Assembly (NCBI GenBank): GCA_029207755.1
Contig: JARCOQ010000005.1
Location: 59,593,414-59,657,413 of the forward strand
DNA: 64,000 nucleotides
DNA from: Chamaea fasciata
Taxonomy: Eukaryota > Chordata > Aves > Passeriformes > Sylviidae
Direction of reading: 5' to 3'
The notes under the pieces were generated by a model. That model had not been told where the DNA came from. It saw only the letters and a list, made by a program, of their open reading frames with translations, and ran no database searches. This document shows, in pieces, positions 61,151-64,000 of the stretch. The translations under genes were made by a program, and so were the position numbers. Position 1 is the first letter of the stretch. The number at the start of each line of letters is the position of its first letter.

Positions 61151-64000
61151 TTCCATTATTCATTGCTATTTTAATGAAATGCTGTTATATTATTCCCATC
61201 TTGCTCTGATAGTTTTCTGCTGAAGTATTATTGTGTTTTATTTATCCCAATATTTGACAGTACTCATTATACCTGTAAATGAATCAAAATTATTCCTTCA
61301 TATTTCACTTCAGAGTCTTCTTTTAGTTAGGGCTGGTTCTTGTTTTTTCTCCCAATGCACTTTTTGTTATTAGTTCCCTGTGCTTCTGTTGTGGTTTCTG
61401 GTTTTCTATCTCAGCGGGGTTTCCCATCAGAAATTCACTTCCTTTGGTTAGATGAAGCCAAAGAAGAAGCTCCCTGAGAAGCCTTGCTGACATGAGCATT
61501 TGGACCAATACTCTGGGTCTAGTTGTAAGATGGGGGCTTTAGGTGTGGGTTTTCCACTGAAAAGATGATCTGTCCACTCATGCAACTTCAGCTTCCATGA
61601 TGCTCTTCTCTTTATAAGCCCTAGAAGAGGTAATTCCATGCTTAGACCTAACCTCTGTAATAATTTATCCAAATAACTAATTTTATGATTGTAATGATTT
61701 ACTGGCCCTTAGTGAAATCTATTGCAGATCTAATGTTGGCCAAATAAATAGATCCTAAGGTTGGATCATAACTTACAATCCACATTGAGATACCTCCAAT
61801 GGGATATGCAAATGTTTTGTGTTTAGTGGCAAGGACATGTCTGAGGGAGATAATGTCTCATTTCAGTATTAAAGTTCAATTTGTAAAACATTTTCAGTAT
61901 CTTTTGTCTTTCTTAAGGTACAAAGCTTCACACATGAGATGCACTTGAAGATAATGAATGAGCAAAGCTCTTTCAAAAATGAGGCCCAGGAAACAACTAT
62001 AAAGACCTCTTACAAGAACTAAAATGCCAATATGACATTCTTTAGGTAACCAACTGCAATGCTTTATAAGGTAGACAAAAAATTAGAACAAATCAGGAAT
62101 TCAGGGAAGTATGTGCAGCCTTAAGGCTGGCACAACAAGTTTCCCTTTAGCGTAGTGAAAATAGCAGTGGTGTCAACCTCTGTTTGCAGAAATTATCACT
62201 GGTCCTTCGGCTTTGGTGGCTCTATACCAATTTCCACCAGCTAAGGTAACAATACTATAACACCACCAATTACAATAAAAGTTTATATTTTGCATTGGAG
62301 AGAGTTTGCCATTTGCAGAATTATTTGTAAGGCAAGTGATGCATTTGAAATTATGATATATCCTCATCTTTTGGTATTTGAAAAAATTAAAAAATGTGTA
62401 TTTTAATGTATAGACTAAACTTTTCCAACACAAATGTGAGACATATAGAGTCAGTTTCATAATCTGATTTGCTAATATGATATGATGGCATAATCGGGTT
62501 TTTTTGTTTGTTTGTTTTTATGTTTCCTTTTCAGTTTTTGTTTGGGGTATTTTTGTATGTGTTCTATACTGAATTATCTGACCAAAATCATGGTAAACAA
62601 TAGTAGTGAGGCTATTTAAGAGCTGCATTTATTTCATTCTTGTGTTTGTTTGGAAGTTTGACTTTGGTTGTTTTGTTGGGGGTTTTTATAGGAGAGTTTT
62701 CTTTGTATTCCAGGGCTGGGAATGTGAATTCAGGGATTTTCTGAGCCCACTAGTTTGAAGTTCAGACTGCAGACGCATTGACTGTGAGATATTCATGCCT
62801 AGATTATCATTGCACACTACATGTTAAAAAAGAGGCCTCTCCATGTATTGATCCCTGTTCTTCCTGCATAGAGCAAAGGCTTCATCCTTGCTGCAAGAAA
62901 CTTTCCAGCTTCTTTTGAGCCTTGAATGGAGCTTAATGACAGAGATTTTAAAGTTCACTGGTCGGCATGGTTAGACTCAGGATGTGAGCACAGGCATGTG
63001 ATCCCTCAGCTTTTCCACTTTCAGGGAGACAATGTTTGTGGTGGTGTAATTATTGTGAATCTACACCCATGAGGACTTGAGGCAAGGGTTATTACAGAGC
63101 TGGTTGGCCAGAAGAGTAGTGGCAAAGGCATCTGACAATGGCCAGAACAAGTATGTAAGCACAGAAAATCTCTGAATCTTCATCATTCAGGATGTTTTTT
63201 TATGAAGTGCCCTCTATTTTCAGGGGTATATTTGGGCAGTTACAAATTGTCTGATGTTCAAGAAACTTCAAGAAATCTACAAATGTTAGGTGAGAAAACT
63301 TGCCATTTCAAGTTTTAAATTACTTTAGGAAGGATAAGACTGTATTTTTTTCTTTATTTGAACAATGCCTCATGCAAGAATCTTTATGCTTTCTCAAACC
63401 CTCTGACAAGCGCTGTAATACACTATTTAGTTCTGAGTTTTATTGAGATGTGAAAATGCTTCTACTGTGCCATCACTGTGAAGTATCTTTTATGCCAAGC
63501 AGAGATGGAAGAAAGTTCTGGAACTTAAACAATAATTCTGTTGTTTGAAGTTTATTTTTAAAACATGGAGGAAGAAGAGCTTGATGTTGTGGTTTCTAAC
63601 GGATACTCAGATTTTGTTATCAGGCACATCAATTGTTTGAGACATGAAGATGTGAAGAGTGAGTTCTCTATCTCAGACTTTTATCTGGAGTCCATCCTCC
63701 CATCCAATGCAAAAAATCAAAGTAGGCTTTCTTCTCTAATAGTATGTCTTAGTAGAGGTCATTGTGCTGCCATTCTTGGCTGCACTGTGATGTGTTGATT
63801 GAGCAGTGAATGTCAGCTGACACTCAGTCCTCAGCTGTACCTTCCTCTCCTGTCCTGAACACATAGAGTGAGGTAGGCTGGGATCTTGCTCAGATTTGTG
63901 TTGGGCCAAAGATTCAATGCACAAATGGGGTGCAGGGTTTAAAACTCCCCTCTGAGACAGCGTTTGCTCTTGTTCTTATGCCGTGTGCTTGTGCTGTGTA

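Larger units (their letters stand above)
49041..64000. other. Intergenic region upstream of PARP12
   Basis: About 15 kb of AT-rich sequence. In mammals the next gene here is KDM7A; I found no exon or JmjC/PHD-type coding that I could support. Open frames up to 152 codons (57,094-57,552) or 114 codons (55,316-55,660, 60,544-60,888) have no family resemblance, and the first is pyrimidine-biased. Conserved noncoding or distal 3' UTR sequence of a neighbour could lie at the high end but cannot be shown. Confidence 0.5.

Noticed and set aside
61323..61672. Overlapping - strand frames with a protein-like look
   Set aside because: Short, in two frames, no recognised family or splice sites; not enough to call a gene or a KDM7A exon.

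Overview
This window is vertebrate nuclear DNA, almost certainly avian and probably songbird or a close relative. Both genes have spliced exons with GT/AG borders. The interspersed repeats look like avian families: CR1 LINE 3' ends, ERVL-type LTRs of the kind common in passerines, and an avian class I retroviral Env/LTR remnant. Species is inferred from repeat recall and gene order, not proven. No bacterial features, CRISPR arrays or RNA genes were recognised.

Layout. Positions 1-26,494 carry the 3' end of thromboxane A synthase (TBXAS1, a P450) on the + strand. Its last four coding exons are at 21,127-21,215, 23,639-23,776, 25,648-25,810 and 26,420-26,494. No earlier exon was recognised in the first 21 kb, which therefore looks like one long intron. 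Positions 26,495-34,468 lie between two convergent genes. They hold a solo ERVL-like LTR (about 27,700-28,038), which contains the first ATTAAA hexamer downstream of the TBXAS1 stop codon. Positions 34,469-48,832 hold a complete 12-exon coding region on the - strand for PARP12, an interferon-inducible mono-ADP-ribosyltransferase with CCCH zinc fingers, WWE domains and a PARP catalytic domain. All exon phases join cleanly to an ORF of 671 residues. A CpG-rich promoter region with a GAAA-repeat interferon response element sits 31-52 bp upstream of the ATG. From about 49.1 kb to 64 kb I see AT-rich intergenic sequence with old CR1 pieces, simple repeats and no gene I can support.

The TBXAS1-PARP12 tail-to-tail order matches the vertebrate arrangement (human 7q34). 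The two products are not known to act in one pathway: TBXAS1 makes thromboxane A2 in the endoplasmic reticulum membrane, and PARP12 is an antiviral and stress effector. The most interesting signals are repeats within PARP12: an antisense class I ERV Env plus LTR ending 25 bp from the exon 4 splice donor, a head-to-head set of LTR pieces filling intron 2, a 53-bp minisatellite in intron 1, and the promoter ISRE. I found no evidence of a new kind of biological system.
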